Shown: in pieces, positions 14,858 through 24,382 of the stretch
How positions within the stretch are numbered: position 1 is the stretch's first letter
Layout of the letters: each line of letters opens with the position of its first letter
DNA from: JAKAGZ01 sp963783855
GTDB taxonomy: Bacteria > Bacteroidota > Ignavibacteria > Ignavibacteriales > Ignavibacteriaceae
Direction: 5' to 3'
Length of the DNA: 64,000 nt
Assembly: GCA_963783855.1 (NCBI GenBank)
Contig: CAWAPE010000014.1
Location: forward strand, 1 to 64,000
Translations under genes and position numbers: made by a program
The notes under the pieces: model-generated
What the model was told of the DNA's origin: nothing
What the model saw: the letters and a program-made list of their open reading frames with translations, nothing else
The model's database searches: none

Positions 14858-15805
14858 ATGCAGATAATTAAACAAATAGGCGCCGCGGGGATTCACTATA
14901 GGCTGAAAAGACTTTCAGACAAAATAAATGGTGACGTTCTGAAAATCTATAAGGAAAATTTTCCTGAAATCGAGCCGGCATGGTTTACAGTACTCTTCTC
15001 AATAAGTGAAAATGGCGCCTGCTCTGTTCAAGATATTGCCACTTCGCTTGGTATATCCCATCCCGCTGTAATTCAGTTTATCAAAAAAATCGAAAAAGCA
15101 GATCTCGTACATTCTACTTCTGATATTCTGGATAAGAGGAAAAAAATCATTTCACTTACACCCGGGGGAACTGAACTGCTGGAAAAAATTAAACCGGTTC
15201 ACAGCGATATAGAAAACGCTTACCTGCAGCTAATGGAAGATTCCGGTTTAGACGTACCCGATATCCTGGAGAAACTGGAAACATCACTGTCGCAGAATTC
15301 TCTTAACAATAGAATAAGAAACTTTAGAAATGAGCGAATAATAAAACAGGTTGAAATACTGGCGTATAACAAAAAGTTCAGGGATTATTTTAAAGAACTT
15401 AATTATGAATGGCTTAATAAATATTTTGAAGTAGAACCAGAGGATGACAGAATACTCAATAACCCCGAAAAAGAGATTATCAAAAAAGGCGGAGAAATAT
15501 TCTTTGCGAGAATTAAAGGTGAGATTATCGGCACATGTGCCGTAATACAAATTGACCAAAATACTTATGAACTTGCAAAAATGGCTGTGACAGATAAAGC
15601 CAAAGGATTGCAGGCCGGAAAAAAGCTTGCCCTTGCTGTAATTGGATTTGTATGGTCTAAAAAGGGGAAATACGTTACACTATTAACAAACAGAAAGCTG
15701 GTTTCCGCAATAACTCTCTACAAAAGTCTCGGTTTTGAAACTGTACCTGGAAATGAAGAGAGTTCTTATAAAAGAAAAGTTTTCAGGATGACGCTGGAAT
15801 TATGA
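14858..15805 (+). CDS. MarR-type regulator fused to GNAT acetyltransferase
   Basis: 315 residues. Residues 1-145 are a winged-helix MarR domain (SVQDIATSLGISHPAVIQFIKKIEKADLVHSTSDILDKRKKIISLT). Residues about 165-315 are a GNAT domain with the acetyl-CoA-binding pattern MAVTDKAKGLQAGKKLALAVI and a C-terminal ITLYKSLGFETVP. Such fusions are known in many bacteria but their ligands and acyl acceptors are mostly unknown. A perfect palindrome immediately upstream is a likely operator. Confidence 0.9.
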   Translation: MQIIKQIGAAGIHYRLKRLSDKINGDVLKIYKENFPEIEPAWFTVLFSISENGACSVQDIATSLGISHPAVIQFIKKIEKADLVHSTSDILDKRKKIISLTPGGTELLEKIKPVHSDIENAYLQLMEDSGLDVPDILEKLETSLSQNSLNNRIRNFRNERIIKQVEILAYNKKFRDYFKELNYEWLNKYFEVEPEDDRILNNPEKEIIKKGGEIFFARIKGEIIGTCAVIQIDQNTYELAKMAVTDKAKGLQAGKKLALAVIGFVWSKKGKYVTLLTNRKLVSAITLYKSLGFETVPGNEESSYKRKVFRMTLEL

Positions 15806-15882
15806 TTTAATAATGACCAATAATTTCTAAATATATTTATTATCTTTTATAATCAATCTATCCCCAATACGTGAGACATGTT

Positions 15883-17073
15883 ATGAAAGCAAGGCTTTTA
15901 TTTTTCGTATTTATTTCATTAGTAATATTAATTGTTGCCTGCGAGAGGAAATCCCCCGGTAATAAAACAAATTCAAAACAAAAACTAACTACAGTTGTAC
16001 AGCTTCAGAAGTCATTCTATAAGAGATTTGAAGGTACTATCGGAAACCAAAAAGTTGTAATGAACCTGATGAGAATCGATACAATATTGACAGGAAATTA
16101 TCATTATTCCGACTCTCTACAACCAATACCGTTTTCATTTAAAAGTAATATTAACAAGGATGGGAAATTCTTTATAGAAGCCGGTAAAGGATTTGATAAT
16201 TATTACGACCCACACGTAACTGGATTTTTTAATGGCTCTTTTATTTCTGAAAATGAAATAAAGGGAATCTGGAATACGCCGGGTTCTGATGTAAAAAAGA
16301 ATTTCGATCTTGTTGAAAAATATCCCGAAGGAAGCTCAGAGTTTGCAATTATTTCCTATCACAAAAAAATTCCGCAGGGAATGGCCGGTAAAAAAGGCTT
16401 TGCTGAAATTACAATTGCTCACCCTACAATGATAAATTCTAAAAATAATTCTATCCAGAAAGAGATAAACAAATATCTTTCAAGATCGCTGCTACAAAAC
16501 AATTCTTCTTCTCCGGATGCCAAACCCTTTAATGATTATGATGAAATGTTGACTGATTTCTTCGACCGGTACAACAAGGACAATGAAGATTCAAAAAAAA
16601 TGAAAATGGAAAGAGATATTTATTACAACAATTTGTATGAAATAAATATCCTGAATAATTCTGATAATATTTTATCAACACGGGAAACTGTGTCTACATA
16701 CGAGGGAGGAGCGCACCCAAACACTAACTTCAATTTTAATAATTTTGATTTGCGCAACGGAAGGGGAATAAAATTAAGTGACGTATTCAAAGGCAATTAT
16801 GAATCTGTGCTAACAAAAATTGCTGAAAAGAAGTTTAGAAAACTTTATAAAATACCGGCAGATGAAAACCTTGAGAAAGCCGGGTTCTATTTTCCAAACG
16901 GTGTTTTTAAGTTGAACGATAATTATTCCTTCAGCGAATATGCAATAACTTTTCAGTTCAATCCTTATGAGGTAGCAGCATATGCCATGGGCGCTCCTGA
17001 AATCACTATTCCTTATTCAGAGATAAAAGAAATAATTAAACCTGGTGGACTACTCGGAAAATTTATTAATTAA
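15883..17073 (+). CDS. Lipoprotein with DUF3298-like C-terminal domain
   Basis: About 396 residues. The start is taken as the ATG giving MKARLLFFVFISLVILIVAC, with the lipobox cysteine at residue 20; a GTG at 15871 is the alternative. The C-terminal 200 residues look like DUF4163/DUF3298 (RsiV-type) proteins: ISYHKKIPQ, TVSTYEGGAHPNTNFNFNNFDLRNGRGIKLSDVF, and YSFSEYAITFQFNPYEVAAYAMG. RsiV binds lysozyme in Bacillus; here there is no sigma factor beside it, so no such role is claimed. Predicted to be membrane-anchored outside the cytoplasm. Confidence 0.8.
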   Translation: MKARLLFFVFISLVILIVACERKSPGNKTNSKQKLTTVVQLQKSFYKRFEGTIGNQKVVMNLMRIDTILTGNYHYSDSLQPIPFSFKSNINKDGKFFIEAGKGFDNYYDPHVTGFFNGSFISENEIKGIWNTPGSDVKKNFDLVEKYPEGSSEFAIISYHKKIPQGMAGKKGFAEITIAHPTMINSKNNSIQKEINKYLSRSLLQNNSSSPDAKPFNDYDEMLTDFFDRYNKDNEDSKKMKMERDIYYNNLYEINILNNSDNILSTRETVSTYEGGAHPNTNFNFNNFDLRNGRGIKLSDVFKGNYESVLTKIAEKKFRKLYKIPADENLEKAGFYFPNGVFKLNDNYSFSEYAITFQFNPYEVAAYAMGAPEITIPYSEIKEIIKPGGLLGKFIN

Positions 17074-17087
17074 TTCTTGTATTTATA

Positions 17088-18050
17088 ATGTGGAACAAAT
17101 CTTCTGATAATTTTTTTACTTCTGAAAACCTGAACAGGCTTGCAGAAAAAAGGAATGATGAGAACTGGATAAAAGAGAACTTAGAAAATCCGGAGACTTT
17201 GTTTATTCCACTCTGGCAGGAAAAGAACCTGATTAACCTTTCTTCTGATCCACAAATTGGTTTTTTGAAAAATGAACTGTTGCTAAAGTATTTACCTGCT
17301 GATAACCGGCCAACTCTAATAGGCGAATTAAATGGAAAAATTTATTTTTCTCTTTCTCTTGACAATTCAGATCCTGACATAGAAGAAGCATTTTCAGGTT
17401 TTGGCAGCTTTGTTCCTATCAGAAAATATGCTGCGCTTCTCGACAAAGATGAAGCTGCGCTACTTTCTTATGCTAAAGCACTAAACAATTGGCAGTCTCG
17501 CCATCTTTTTTGCGGAAAGTGTGGAAGCAAAACACAACTTGCATATACCGGGCACAGAATGGACTGCTCAAACCGGGATTGCAGTCACCAGAGTTTTCCG
17601 CGCACAGATCCTGCAATAATTACACTAATCTATAGAGAGAACAAATGCCTGCTTGTTCGTCAATCTAAATGGCCGCCTGGCCAATATGCACTTGTAGCGG
17701 GATTCGTAGAACCGGGTGAAAGTCTTGAATCGGCTGTTGCAAGAGAAACTTACGAAGAAACCGGTATAGAGCTGGACGAAATCACTTATTTTTCCACACA
17801 ACCCTGGCCATTTCCGGGATCAATTATGCTGGGATTTTTTGCCAAAGCCACAACTGAGGAAATTACTTTTCACGATGATGAACTTGAAGATGCAAAGTGG
17901 ATGACACGGGAAAATATTATCGATGAGTTAAAAAATAAAACTCTTAGAAACCCCACAAGCTATTCAATTGCATACAGACTCCTTGAAACCTGGTTCAATA
18001 AAGAAAGTAACGAAAAACTTTCTGAAATTATTTCACAAATAAACAATTAA
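17088..18050 (+). CDS. nudC: NAD(+)/NADH diphosphatase (NudC-type Nudix hydrolase)
   Basis: 320 residues, somewhat longer than E. coli NudC. The zinc ribbon is C142-x2-C145 and C160-x4-C165. The Nudix box runs from G205 (GFVEPGESLESAVARE, then TYEETGIE). The NADH-specific motif SQPWPFPxS appears as TQPWPFPGS (237-245), which separates NudC from other Nudix enzymes. Function: hydrolysis of NADH/NAD to NMN(H) and AMP, and possibly removal of NAD caps from RNA. It starts 14 bp after the lipoprotein gene, so co-transcription is likely. Confidence 0.93.
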   Translation: MWNKSSDNFFTSENLNRLAEKRNDENWIKENLENPETLFIPLWQEKNLINLSSDPQIGFLKNELLLKYLPADNRPTLIGELNGKIYFSLSLDNSDPDIEEAFSGFGSFVPIRKYAALLDKDEAALLSYAKALNNWQSRHLFCGKCGSKTQLAYTGHRMDCSNRDCSHQSFPRTDPAIITLIYRENKCLLVRQSKWPPGQYALVAGFVEPGESLESAVARETYEETGIELDEITYFSTQPWPFPGSIMLGFFAKATTEEITFHDDELEDAKWMTRENIIDELKNKTLRNPTSYSIAYRLLETWFNKESNEKLSEIISQINN

Positions 18051-18065
18051 CTTGTAGATATTGCC

Positions 18066-18086
18066 ATTCTGATTTTAGATCAGAAT
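18066..18086. other. Small perfect hairpin between nudC and the asparaginase gene
   Basis: ATTCTGAT and ATCAGAAT flank a 5-nt loop. No U-run follows closely, so terminator function is uncertain. Confidence 0.35.
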
Positions 18087-18122
18087 CAGCTTACATTTTC
18101 CATTTCTATTTTTGAGGCAAAA

Positions 18123-19106
18123 ATGATCTCACGCAAAAAATTTATTTTAAGTTCTGCACTCGCATCCGCAGCGGCTATGCTTGGTTTACGTCCGGGTCTT
18201 TCTAAAGCTGAAAACACTCCTTCAATTAAAATGTCTCCCCGCAGAAAACCAGTAGTGATTTCCACCTGGAATCACGGAATACCCGCCAATGATGCAGCCT
18301 GGAAAATTTTGAGTAAAAACGGGCGCGCCCTTGACGCAGTTGAAAAAGGTGTCCGTGTTACTGAATCTGATCCTAAAATAACCAGCGTTGGATACGGGGG
18401 GCTGCCGGACAGAGACGGGCACGTTACTCTTGACGCTTGCATAATGGATGAAAACTTAAACGGTGGTTCTGTGGGATGCATTGAACATATAATGAATCCT
18501 ATTTCGGTAGCAAGGCTTGTTATGGAAAAGACACCCCACGTTATGCTTGTCGGTGAAGGCGCTTTACAATTCGCAATGCAGAACGGCTTCAAAAAAGAAA
18601 ATCTTTTAACAGAGGGATCAAAAAAGGCATGGGAAAACTGGAAAAAGAAAAACAACTACGTTCCAGTTGGTGAGGAGAACCACGATACAATCGGAATGGT
18701 TGCGCTGGATAATCATGGAAATCTTTCCGGTGCCTGCACAACCAGCGGGCTTGCCTACAAAATTCACGGACGTGTGGGAGATTCCCCGATTTTAGGTGCG
18801 GGACTTTATGTTGATAACGAAGTTGGCGGAGCGGCTTCAACCGGAGTTGGTGAAGCAGTTATGCGAACCTGTGGAAGTTATCTTGTTGTGGAATTAATGC
18901 GAGCCGGCAAAACCCCAGACGAAGCTTGCAAAATGGCTGTTGAAAGAATTATGGCAAAAAAAATGAAATATGATGGTCTCCAGGTTGGGTTTATTGCGTT
19001 AAGTAAAAACGGTGACGTTGGCGGTTACTCTATAAAAAAGGGATTTCAGTACGCTTTATATGCAGATGGGAAAAACCAAGTGGTGGATGTTAAATCCTAT
19101 CATTAA
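18123..19106 (+). CDS. N4-(beta-N-acetylglucosaminyl)-L-asparaginase / isoaspartyl peptidase family
   Basis: 327-residue Ntn-hydrolase precursor. Autocleavage would occur before Thr189 in NHDTIGMVALD, giving alpha and beta chains; the beta chain begins with this catalytic threonine and continues GACTTSGLAYKIHGRVGDSPILGAG, typical for glycosylasparaginases. The N terminus MISRKKFILSSALASAAAMLG looks like a Tat-type signal, so a periplasmic location is likely. GAGG precedes the ATG. It cleaves asparagine-linked GlcNAc or isoaspartyl bonds, useful in glycoprotein or peptide scavenging; exact substrate is inferred from family. Confidence 0.9.
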   Translation: MISRKKFILSSALASAAAMLGLRPGLSKAENTPSIKMSPRRKPVVISTWNHGIPANDAAWKILSKNGRALDAVEKGVRVTESDPKITSVGYGGLPDRDGHVTLDACIMDENLNGGSVGCIEHIMNPISVARLVMEKTPHVMLVGEGALQFAMQNGFKKENLLTEGSKKAWENWKKKNNYVPVGEENHDTIGMVALDNHGNLSGACTTSGLAYKIHGRVGDSPILGAGLYVDNEVGGAASTGVGEAVMRTCGSYLVVELMRAGKTPDEACKMAVERIMAKKMKYDGLQVGFIALSKNGDVGGYSIKKGFQYALYADGKNQVVDVKSYH

Positions 19107-19309
19107 CGCAATAATTTCTCACCTGACTTTGTAGGTTAAGCAATCTATTTAATGCAAAGATATTTTGCTTCCCGTCGCCAGTTCATATTTATTACTCTCT
19201 GTTAAAAATTTAAGTTTGTTAATTAGAACCTTCTTCTTACATTCTCTGTAGTCATTCCTGCTAATACTAATGTCATCTATTTAAAAAAAATATAAACCCC
19301 TGGAAGGGA

Positions 19310-20482
19310 TTGATAAACCTTCCCCACAATATGTGGGTGTTGTTCTGGGCCACATTAATAAACCGGTCCGGAACTATGGTCCTACCCTTTCTCGTACTGT
19401 ATATGACAAAGCATTTCAACTACAGTGACTCGGACGCCGGACTGGTGCTTGCTGTTTACGGTGCCGGAGCCTTAATTACTTCACCTGTGATAGGGAAAAT
19501 TTCAGACAAAGCCGGCTCCTTAAGAATAATGAAAATTTCTCTTTCTTTAACGGGATTAATGTTTTTTGTTTATCCATTTATTTCCGATTATTATATAATA
19601 CTTGTATTCACTTTCTTAATGGCGGTAATAAACGAGGCATTCCGCCCGGCAAATATGTCTCTGATTCCAGAGGTCGTTCCGGCATCTCAGAGAAGAACTG
19701 CTTTTGCATTAAACAGGCTGGCTATTAATCTTGGTATGAGTATAGGACCGGTTGTTGGCGGTTTACTCACATTAATAAATTTTACAATCATTTTTTATGT
19801 TGATGGTATAACTTCACTGATAGCTTTTATATTTCTGGTTACTGCAAGATGGGACAGCATTGATAAAGTAGAAGAGACACATTTTCAGTCTGGCAGAAAC
19901 GAGACAAAGCATTTGGGTGCATTAAAAGACAAACACTTTGTATATTTTTTACTGGCACTCATTCCTGTTGTAATGATTTTCTTTCAACATATGTCAACAA
20001 TGCCCCTGTTTATGGTACACGATCTTGGCTTTTCACCAGCAACATACGGTGCTCTTTTAATTGTTAATACCGGGCTGATAATCCTGGTCGAAGTTCCACT
20101 GAATGATTTCCTTTCACACTGGAGCGACAAAAAAAGCTTAACAATTGGTGCAATCTTAACTGCAATTGGCTTTGGTGCGATGACAGTTGCACACAGTATT
20201 CCGCTTCTTATACTAACAATAATTGTATGGACTTTCGGAGAGATGATAGTATTTCCTGCGAGCGCGACTTATGTTTCAGAAATTGCCCCGGCAAAAAAGC
20301 GCGGTGAGTATATGGGCTTTTACCAGATGTCATTCAGTCTTTCTTTTATGGCGGGACCATGGCTCGGAGCTATTGTACTTGAAAATTTTGGTTCTTTCAG
20401 TTTGTGGAGCGGGGCATTTGTATTCTGCATAATTTCTGCTGCTATGATGCTAAAGCTGAAAACCCGCAGTTCCGCCGTCTGA
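19310..20482 (+). CDS. MFS transporter, probable drug/multidrug efflux
   Basis: 390 residues with twelve predicted membrane segments. Family motifs: FSDSDAGLVLAVYGAGALITSPVIGKISDKAGSLR resembles motif A of drug:H+ antiporters, and NLGMSIGPVVGGLL resembles motif C of exporters. Start taken as a TTG, since GGAAGGGA lies at the right distance; an ATG at 19331 is the alternative. Substrate unknown; no regulator beside it. Confidence 0.87.
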   Translation: MINLPHNMWVLFWATLINRSGTMVLPFLVLYMTKHFNYSDSDAGLVLAVYGAGALITSPVIGKISDKAGSLRIMKISLSLTGLMFFVYPFISDYYIILVFTFLMAVINEAFRPANMSLIPEVVPASQRRTAFALNRLAINLGMSIGPVVGGLLTLINFTIIFYVDGITSLIAFIFLVTARWDSIDKVEETHFQSGRNETKHLGALKDKHFVYFLLALIPVVMIFFQHMSTMPLFMVHDLGFSPATYGALLIVNTGLIILVEVPLNDFLSHWSDKKSLTIGAILTAIGFGAMTVAHSIPLLILTIIVWTFGEMIVFPASATYVSEIAPAKKRGEYMGFYQMSFSLSFMAGPWLGAIVLENFGSFSLWSGAFVFCIISAAMMLKLKTRSSAV

Positions 20483-20635
20483 AATAAGTAGCTGTGAAAC
20501 TTTTATTTTACTTCATCACTTCTATAAACCGTTCATCAATCTTGATCAGTATTTCGCAACATTTCCCCTCTCTTCACAGAACTATTAACGTCCGGGCACG
20601 TCTTAATAATAGAAAACAAAATACCCGGAGGTAAT

Positions 20636-21541
20636 ATGAAATTTTATAAGAAAGTAATTGTGTTTACGGTGACGACGTCCCTGGTAATGCTGGTGGCGTT
20701 TTCTTTAGGTTTTAATCCAGCTCCTAAACCTAATAATAACTATACGCCGGTAGAAAAAAGAGATTCAACGGTAAAAATTAAAAAATACTATTTCTCTACC
20801 TGGGAAAATGGCGAAAAGGTCCACTGGAAAGCAGTCATTCGCAATGGAGAAATACAAAAACTTTTTAAGGATGGTGATGAACTTTCTGAAGACGATATAG
20901 ATCAATATAAAGATATGGTTTTTGACCGCACTCATCATTCACATTTTAATTTTGATTCTTTTGATGTAAACATTCCGGATATAAATATCCATTTTGATTC
21001 TGATAAATTCAATTTACAAATGAAAGAATTGAAGAAAAACCTGAAGAATATGAAAATCAGGAAATTTGATTTCCAGTTCGATAAAGATCAATTCAGGAAA
21101 CAAATGAAAGAACTGAAAGAAAACCTGAAAGAACTGAATGATTGTGATTATATAGATGAAGATGCGCTTGAAGAAACAATGGAACAGGTACATAAAAGCC
21201 TGGAAGATCTTCCAAAAAACATTCACGTTAATATTGATGCCGATGCAATTACAAAAAGCATGGAAAACGTCCGCATACATATGAAGGACATAAAAATAGA
21301 CATGAGCAATCTGCGGGAAAAAATGAAACAGCTTAAAAGCTTCTTGAAAGATATGAAATCAGAATTAATAAGCGATGGTTACCTGGATGAATACGATGAA
21401 AATTTTGAAATGAATTTCACAAAAGATAACCTGGAAATTAACGGCAGAAGATTACCGGATAACCTGCTTCAAAAATATAAAAGGATGTATAAAGAGCATT
21501 TCGGAAAGGAGATCAGCGATAAGTTCCGGATTATGAATTAA
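20636..21541 (+). CDS. Exported charged alpha-helical protein of unknown function
   Basis: 301 residues. An N-terminal hydrophobic segment (MKFYKKVIVFTVTTSLVMLVAFSLGF) acts as signal peptide or anchor. The mature part is rich in Lys, Asp and Glu with repeating units such as QMKELKKNLKNMKI and QMKELKENLKELN, and paired DVNIPDINIHFD-like strands, suggesting coiled-coil or repeat structure. GGAGG precedes the ATG. No family recognised; a terminator hairpin follows. Confidence 0.75.
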   Translation: MKFYKKVIVFTVTTSLVMLVAFSLGFNPAPKPNNNYTPVEKRDSTVKIKKYYFSTWENGEKVHWKAVIRNGEIQKLFKDGDELSEDDIDQYKDMVFDRTHHSHFNFDSFDVNIPDINIHFDSDKFNLQMKELKKNLKNMKIRKFDFQFDKDQFRKQMKELKENLKELNDCDYIDEDALEETMEQVHKSLEDLPKNIHVNIDADAITKSMENVRIHMKDIKIDMSNLREKMKQLKSFLKDMKSELISDGYLDEYDENFEMNFTKDNLEINGRRLPDNLLQKYKRMYKEHFGKEISDKFRIMN

Positions 21542-21547
21542 TATAAC

Positions 21548-21590
21548 TCCCCGCCTTTACCGTATAATTATGGGCGGGGATTATTCTCTT
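21548..21590 (+). terminator. Rho-independent terminator
   Basis: TCCCCGCC (21548-21555) pairs with GGCGGGGA (21573-21580), followed by a T-rich run. It ends the plus-strand gene at 21541 and overlaps the last codons of the convergent phosphatase gene. Confidence 0.75.
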
Positions 21591-22695
21591 TTAAAATTAT
21601 CAGTGAAAGATCATCGCTTCTTGGAGCGTTCCCTGTAAAATATTCTACTTGTTGTGTAATTGCTTCCCCTAATTTATCGGCTGATCTGTCGTGGAACTTC
21701 TTAACAGTATTAATTAATCTTTGCTTTCCAAAAAACTGTCCCGCTTCACTTATCGCTTCGGTTACCCCATCAGAAAATACAATAAAACTTTCACCCGGAT
21801 TTAACTCAACTGATCTTTCTGTAAACGGAGAATCCTTTATTATTCCTATCGCAGCGTCTCCCTTTTCGGTTTCTTCAATATTTTCTCCTCGCAAAATAAA
21901 TGGAGGCAGGTGTCCGGCGTTAACATAATTTATTTTCCCCGAGCCGGGTTCAACCTCTAAATATAACATTGAAGCGAAAAGACTTGGCAGACTATCGCGG
22001 TTAAATATTTTATTTACCTTCCCTGCGAATTCAGAAAGGGTATCCTTATCATTAGCAATTGCACGGATTGTGGATTGAAGTTTCGACATCATCAATGCGG
22101 CGCTTAATCCTTTGCCGGCAACATCGGCCATAGTAAGACCGATTGTTTTATCATTAATGTTCAGGTAATCTACAAGATCTCCGCAAACCTCATTTGCCGG
22201 TTGCGAATATAGCCATACTTTCCAGCCGGGTATTTGCGGATTCTCATCGGGCAGCAGCGCTTTCTGAACTTTTCTTCCGTCTTCGAGTTCTGTTTTTGCA
22301 AGCAGCTTGTCTTTAAGCTCCAGCATTAACACAAACAAAATCAATATTCCGCCAAAAGTGTTGTTATCAAACACAAGTGAGCTGCCGTCACTGTTAAATG
22401 TAAATCTTCCCATTAGCACCAGTATTACACCGGCAACTGTTAGCATACGTCTTAGCGGTGTGAGGTGAAAGAACATACTTTTAATGATCCAGAAAAGAAC
22501 ATGAAAAAATCCGCTGATGGAATTCATATTCTGAAGACGTTCTTTCTTGTGCTCATCTATATAAAAGTTTTTTAGCTCGCGGAATTCCTTTTTCATCTCG
22601 CTGATAAAATCGGTCTGCCTGAAATCCTCCCTCAGGGTTCTTCCCAGGCGTGGGTCGTTGCTCCTGTTTTTGTTCTTTCTGCTCATAATTCCCAA
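21568..22695 (-). CDS. PP2C-type (RsbU/SpoIIE) serine phosphatase, membrane-bound
   Basis: 375 residues: a cytoplasmic N terminus, two membrane helices near residues 80-130, then a SpoIIE/PPM phosphatase domain with metal-binding aspartates in CGDLVDYLNINDKTIGLTMADVAGKGLSAALMMSKLQ, FSDGVTEA, and the C-terminal RSDDLSLIILK. Such enzymes dephosphorylate anti-sigma-factor antagonists in partner-switching signalling. No anti-sigma antagonist or kinase gene is beside it, so the target is unknown. Confidence 0.9.
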   Translation of the reverse strand: MGIMSRKNKNRSNDPRLGRTLREDFRQTDFISEMKKEFRELKNFYIDEHKKERLQNMNSISGFFHVLFWIIKSMFFHLTPLRRMLTVAGVILVLMGRFTFNSDGSSLVFDNNTFGGILILFVLMLELKDKLLAKTELEDGRKVQKALLPDENPQIPGWKVWLYSQPANEVCGDLVDYLNINDKTIGLTMADVAGKGLSAALMMSKLQSTIRAIANDKDTLSEFAGKVNKIFNRDSLPSLFASMLYLEVEPGSGKINYVNAGHLPPFILRGENIEETEKGDAAIGIIKDSPFTERSVELNPGESFIVFSDGVTEAISEAGQFFGKQRLINTVKKFHDRSADKLGEAITQQVEYFTGNAPRSDDLSLIILKENNPRP

Positions 22696-22934
22696 TTAGT
22701 GGTAAATATTAATCAGGGTTACAATCTAATCAAATGTGGAATTATTTCCCTAATTAATTGATTTGAAACCGGCTTTTTGATTTATAAATGGGGGTTTATA
22801 GTTGATGAATGGCGTATGTTAAAATTACTAGCCCCAGCACAGTGTGAGTTTAGATTCATTATCTGTTATAATTTCTTTAGTGATAACAAGTTAAGTTTAT
22901 CAGGATAAATTAATTTGACTTTCTGCTATCAAAG

Positions 22935-22953
22935 TGATATCATTACAATATCA
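22935..22953. promoter_or_regulatory. Inverted repeat upstream of the SPFH operon
   Basis: TGATAT-N7-ATATCA lies 21 bp before the ATG of the SPFH gene. The operon's third gene encodes an Arc-type DNA-binding protein, so autoregulation is a possible reading. Weak evidence. Confidence 0.35.
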
Positions 22954-22973
22954 TTTTATTAGGGTGAGGAGAA

Positions 22974-23849
22974 ATGGAAACTATTAGTGAAAGAACCGCA
23001 AAAAAAATGAGCGGGTTTGCCGCTCTTACAATGACTTTCGTATTCCTGGCATTTGCAATTTTTCTTTTTTACATAATGGCAAAACTGGATGAACCATTAT
23101 TTATAATTGCAGCCATACCTATGGTGCTCTTTACAATTTTCTGGAACTTCGGTTTTATGGTAATTCAGCCGAATGACGCCAGGGTTCTCATTCTTTTTGG
23201 TAAATACAACGGCACTTCAAAGGACGATGGTTTCTTCTGGGTAAACCCCTTCACTCAAAAAAGACATGTTTCGCTGAGAATAAGAAACTTCAACAGCGAC
23301 AAAATAAAAGTGAACGATCTGCACGGAAACCCGATTGAAATTGCGGCAGTGGTTGTGTGGAAAGTTACAAGTCCGGCACGTGCTGTTTTTGATGTTGAAA
23401 ACTACGAACAGTTTGTCGCCATACAGGCAGAGACCGCAATTCGTACACTTGCTTCCGAATATCCTTACGACACAAACGAAGGAGAAAAAGAATCTTTGAG
23501 AAGCAGTCCGACCGAAGTTGCGGATAACCTGAGAAAAGAATTGCAGACGAGGCTTGAAGTAGCCGGAGTAAATATTGTTGAAGCAAGAATAACACACCTC
23601 GCTTACGCTCAGGAAATTGCGCAAGCAATGTTACGCAGACAGCAGGCACAGGCAATTGTTGCGGCAAGATTTAAAATTGTCGAAGGCGCGGTGGGAATGG
23701 TTCAACAGGCTCTTCAGGATTTGAGCGACAAAAATATAGTTAACCTCGACGAAGAGAGAAAAGCGCAAATGGTAAATAACCTTATGGTCGCGCTGGTTGC
23801 AGACCACGAGGCAATGCCTGTTATCAACACAGGAACTATTTATCAATAA
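22974..23849 (+). CDS. SPFH/band 7 domain membrane protein
   Basis: 291 residues. Two membrane segments at the N terminus (about 15-37 and 42-63) precede an SPFH domain (VIQPNDARVLILFGKYNGTSKDDGFFWVNPF through VEARITHLAYAQEIAQAMLRRQQAQAIVAARFKIVEGAV), ending in a helical coiled-coil-like tail. Proteins of this family build membrane-associated oligomers (flotillin, stomatin, HflKC). GGTGAGGAG gives a strong ribosome-binding site. Followed by a hypothetical and an Arc-type gene in the same operon, a combination found elsewhere whose role is unknown. Confidence 0.92.
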   Translation: METISERTAKKMSGFAALTMTFVFLAFAIFLFYIMAKLDEPLFIIAAIPMVLFTIFWNFGFMVIQPNDARVLILFGKYNGTSKDDGFFWVNPFTQKRHVSLRIRNFNSDKIKVNDLHGNPIEIAAVVVWKVTSPARAVFDVENYEQFVAIQAETAIRTLASEYPYDTNEGEKESLRSSPTEVADNLRKELQTRLEVAGVNIVEARITHLAYAQEIAQAMLRRQQAQAIVAARFKIVEGAVGMVQQALQDLSDKNIVNLDEERKAQMVNNLMVALVADHEAMPVINTGTIYQ

Positions 23850-23864
23850 AATATATTTATTATA

Positions 23865-24374
23865 ATGAAAAAGTTATCCGAACTGGCTGGTGAAACATTA
23901 TTTATTCATCAGCCATCCGTCTGGAAAAGTTATTACGAATTAAAATATGGTGAAGAACTTCTTGGCGCCATCCAGGGCAAAGGTATATTCGGGACAACAA
24001 TGATTTTTAAAATGGGAAACGATGAATGGGAAATTTACCGTACGGGTTTCTGGAAATCTGAAATCGGAATTAAACAGGCGGGCTATGAATTACCCTATGC
24101 CACTTATAAAAGAGACGGTTTTAAATCCCGCGGAACGGTAAAGTGCTACAAAGGCGAGCAGATGATAATTGAATCTAAAATATTGAAAGGCGGATTTAGT
24201 GTTAAAACTTTATCGGGCGAATATCTTGTAAGATTAAAAGATAAGGTATCTTTAAGAGAAAAAACGGAAATTCAAATAGAACAAAAATCGGAGCTGCTGG
24301 ATAAATACCCGTGGGTAATAGTCCTTGCATGGTATTTATCTTTACAGAGAAAGAGAGCAGCACACGCAGGTTAA
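23865..24374 (+). CDS. Hypothetical protein of the SPFH operon
   Basis: 169 residues, 15 bp behind the SPFH gene. No signal peptide. Many beta strands (LFIHQPSVWKSYYELKYGEELLGAIQ, GTTMIFKMGNDEWEIYR) recall LURP-one/tubby-like or phospholipid-scramblase-like beta-barrel proteins, but I cannot claim the family. C terminus KYPWVIVLAWYLSLQRKRAA contains a short hydrophobic stretch. Probably works with the SPFH protein. Confidence 0.75.
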   Translation: MKKLSELAGETLFIHQPSVWKSYYELKYGEELLGAIQGKGIFGTTMIFKMGNDEWEIYRTGFWKSEIGIKQAGYELPYATYKRDGFKSRGTVKCYKGEQMIIESKILKGGFSVKTLSGEYLVRLKDKVSLREKTEIQIEQKSELLDKYPWVIVLAWYLSLQRKRAAHAG

Positions 24375-24382
24375 AAAACATA

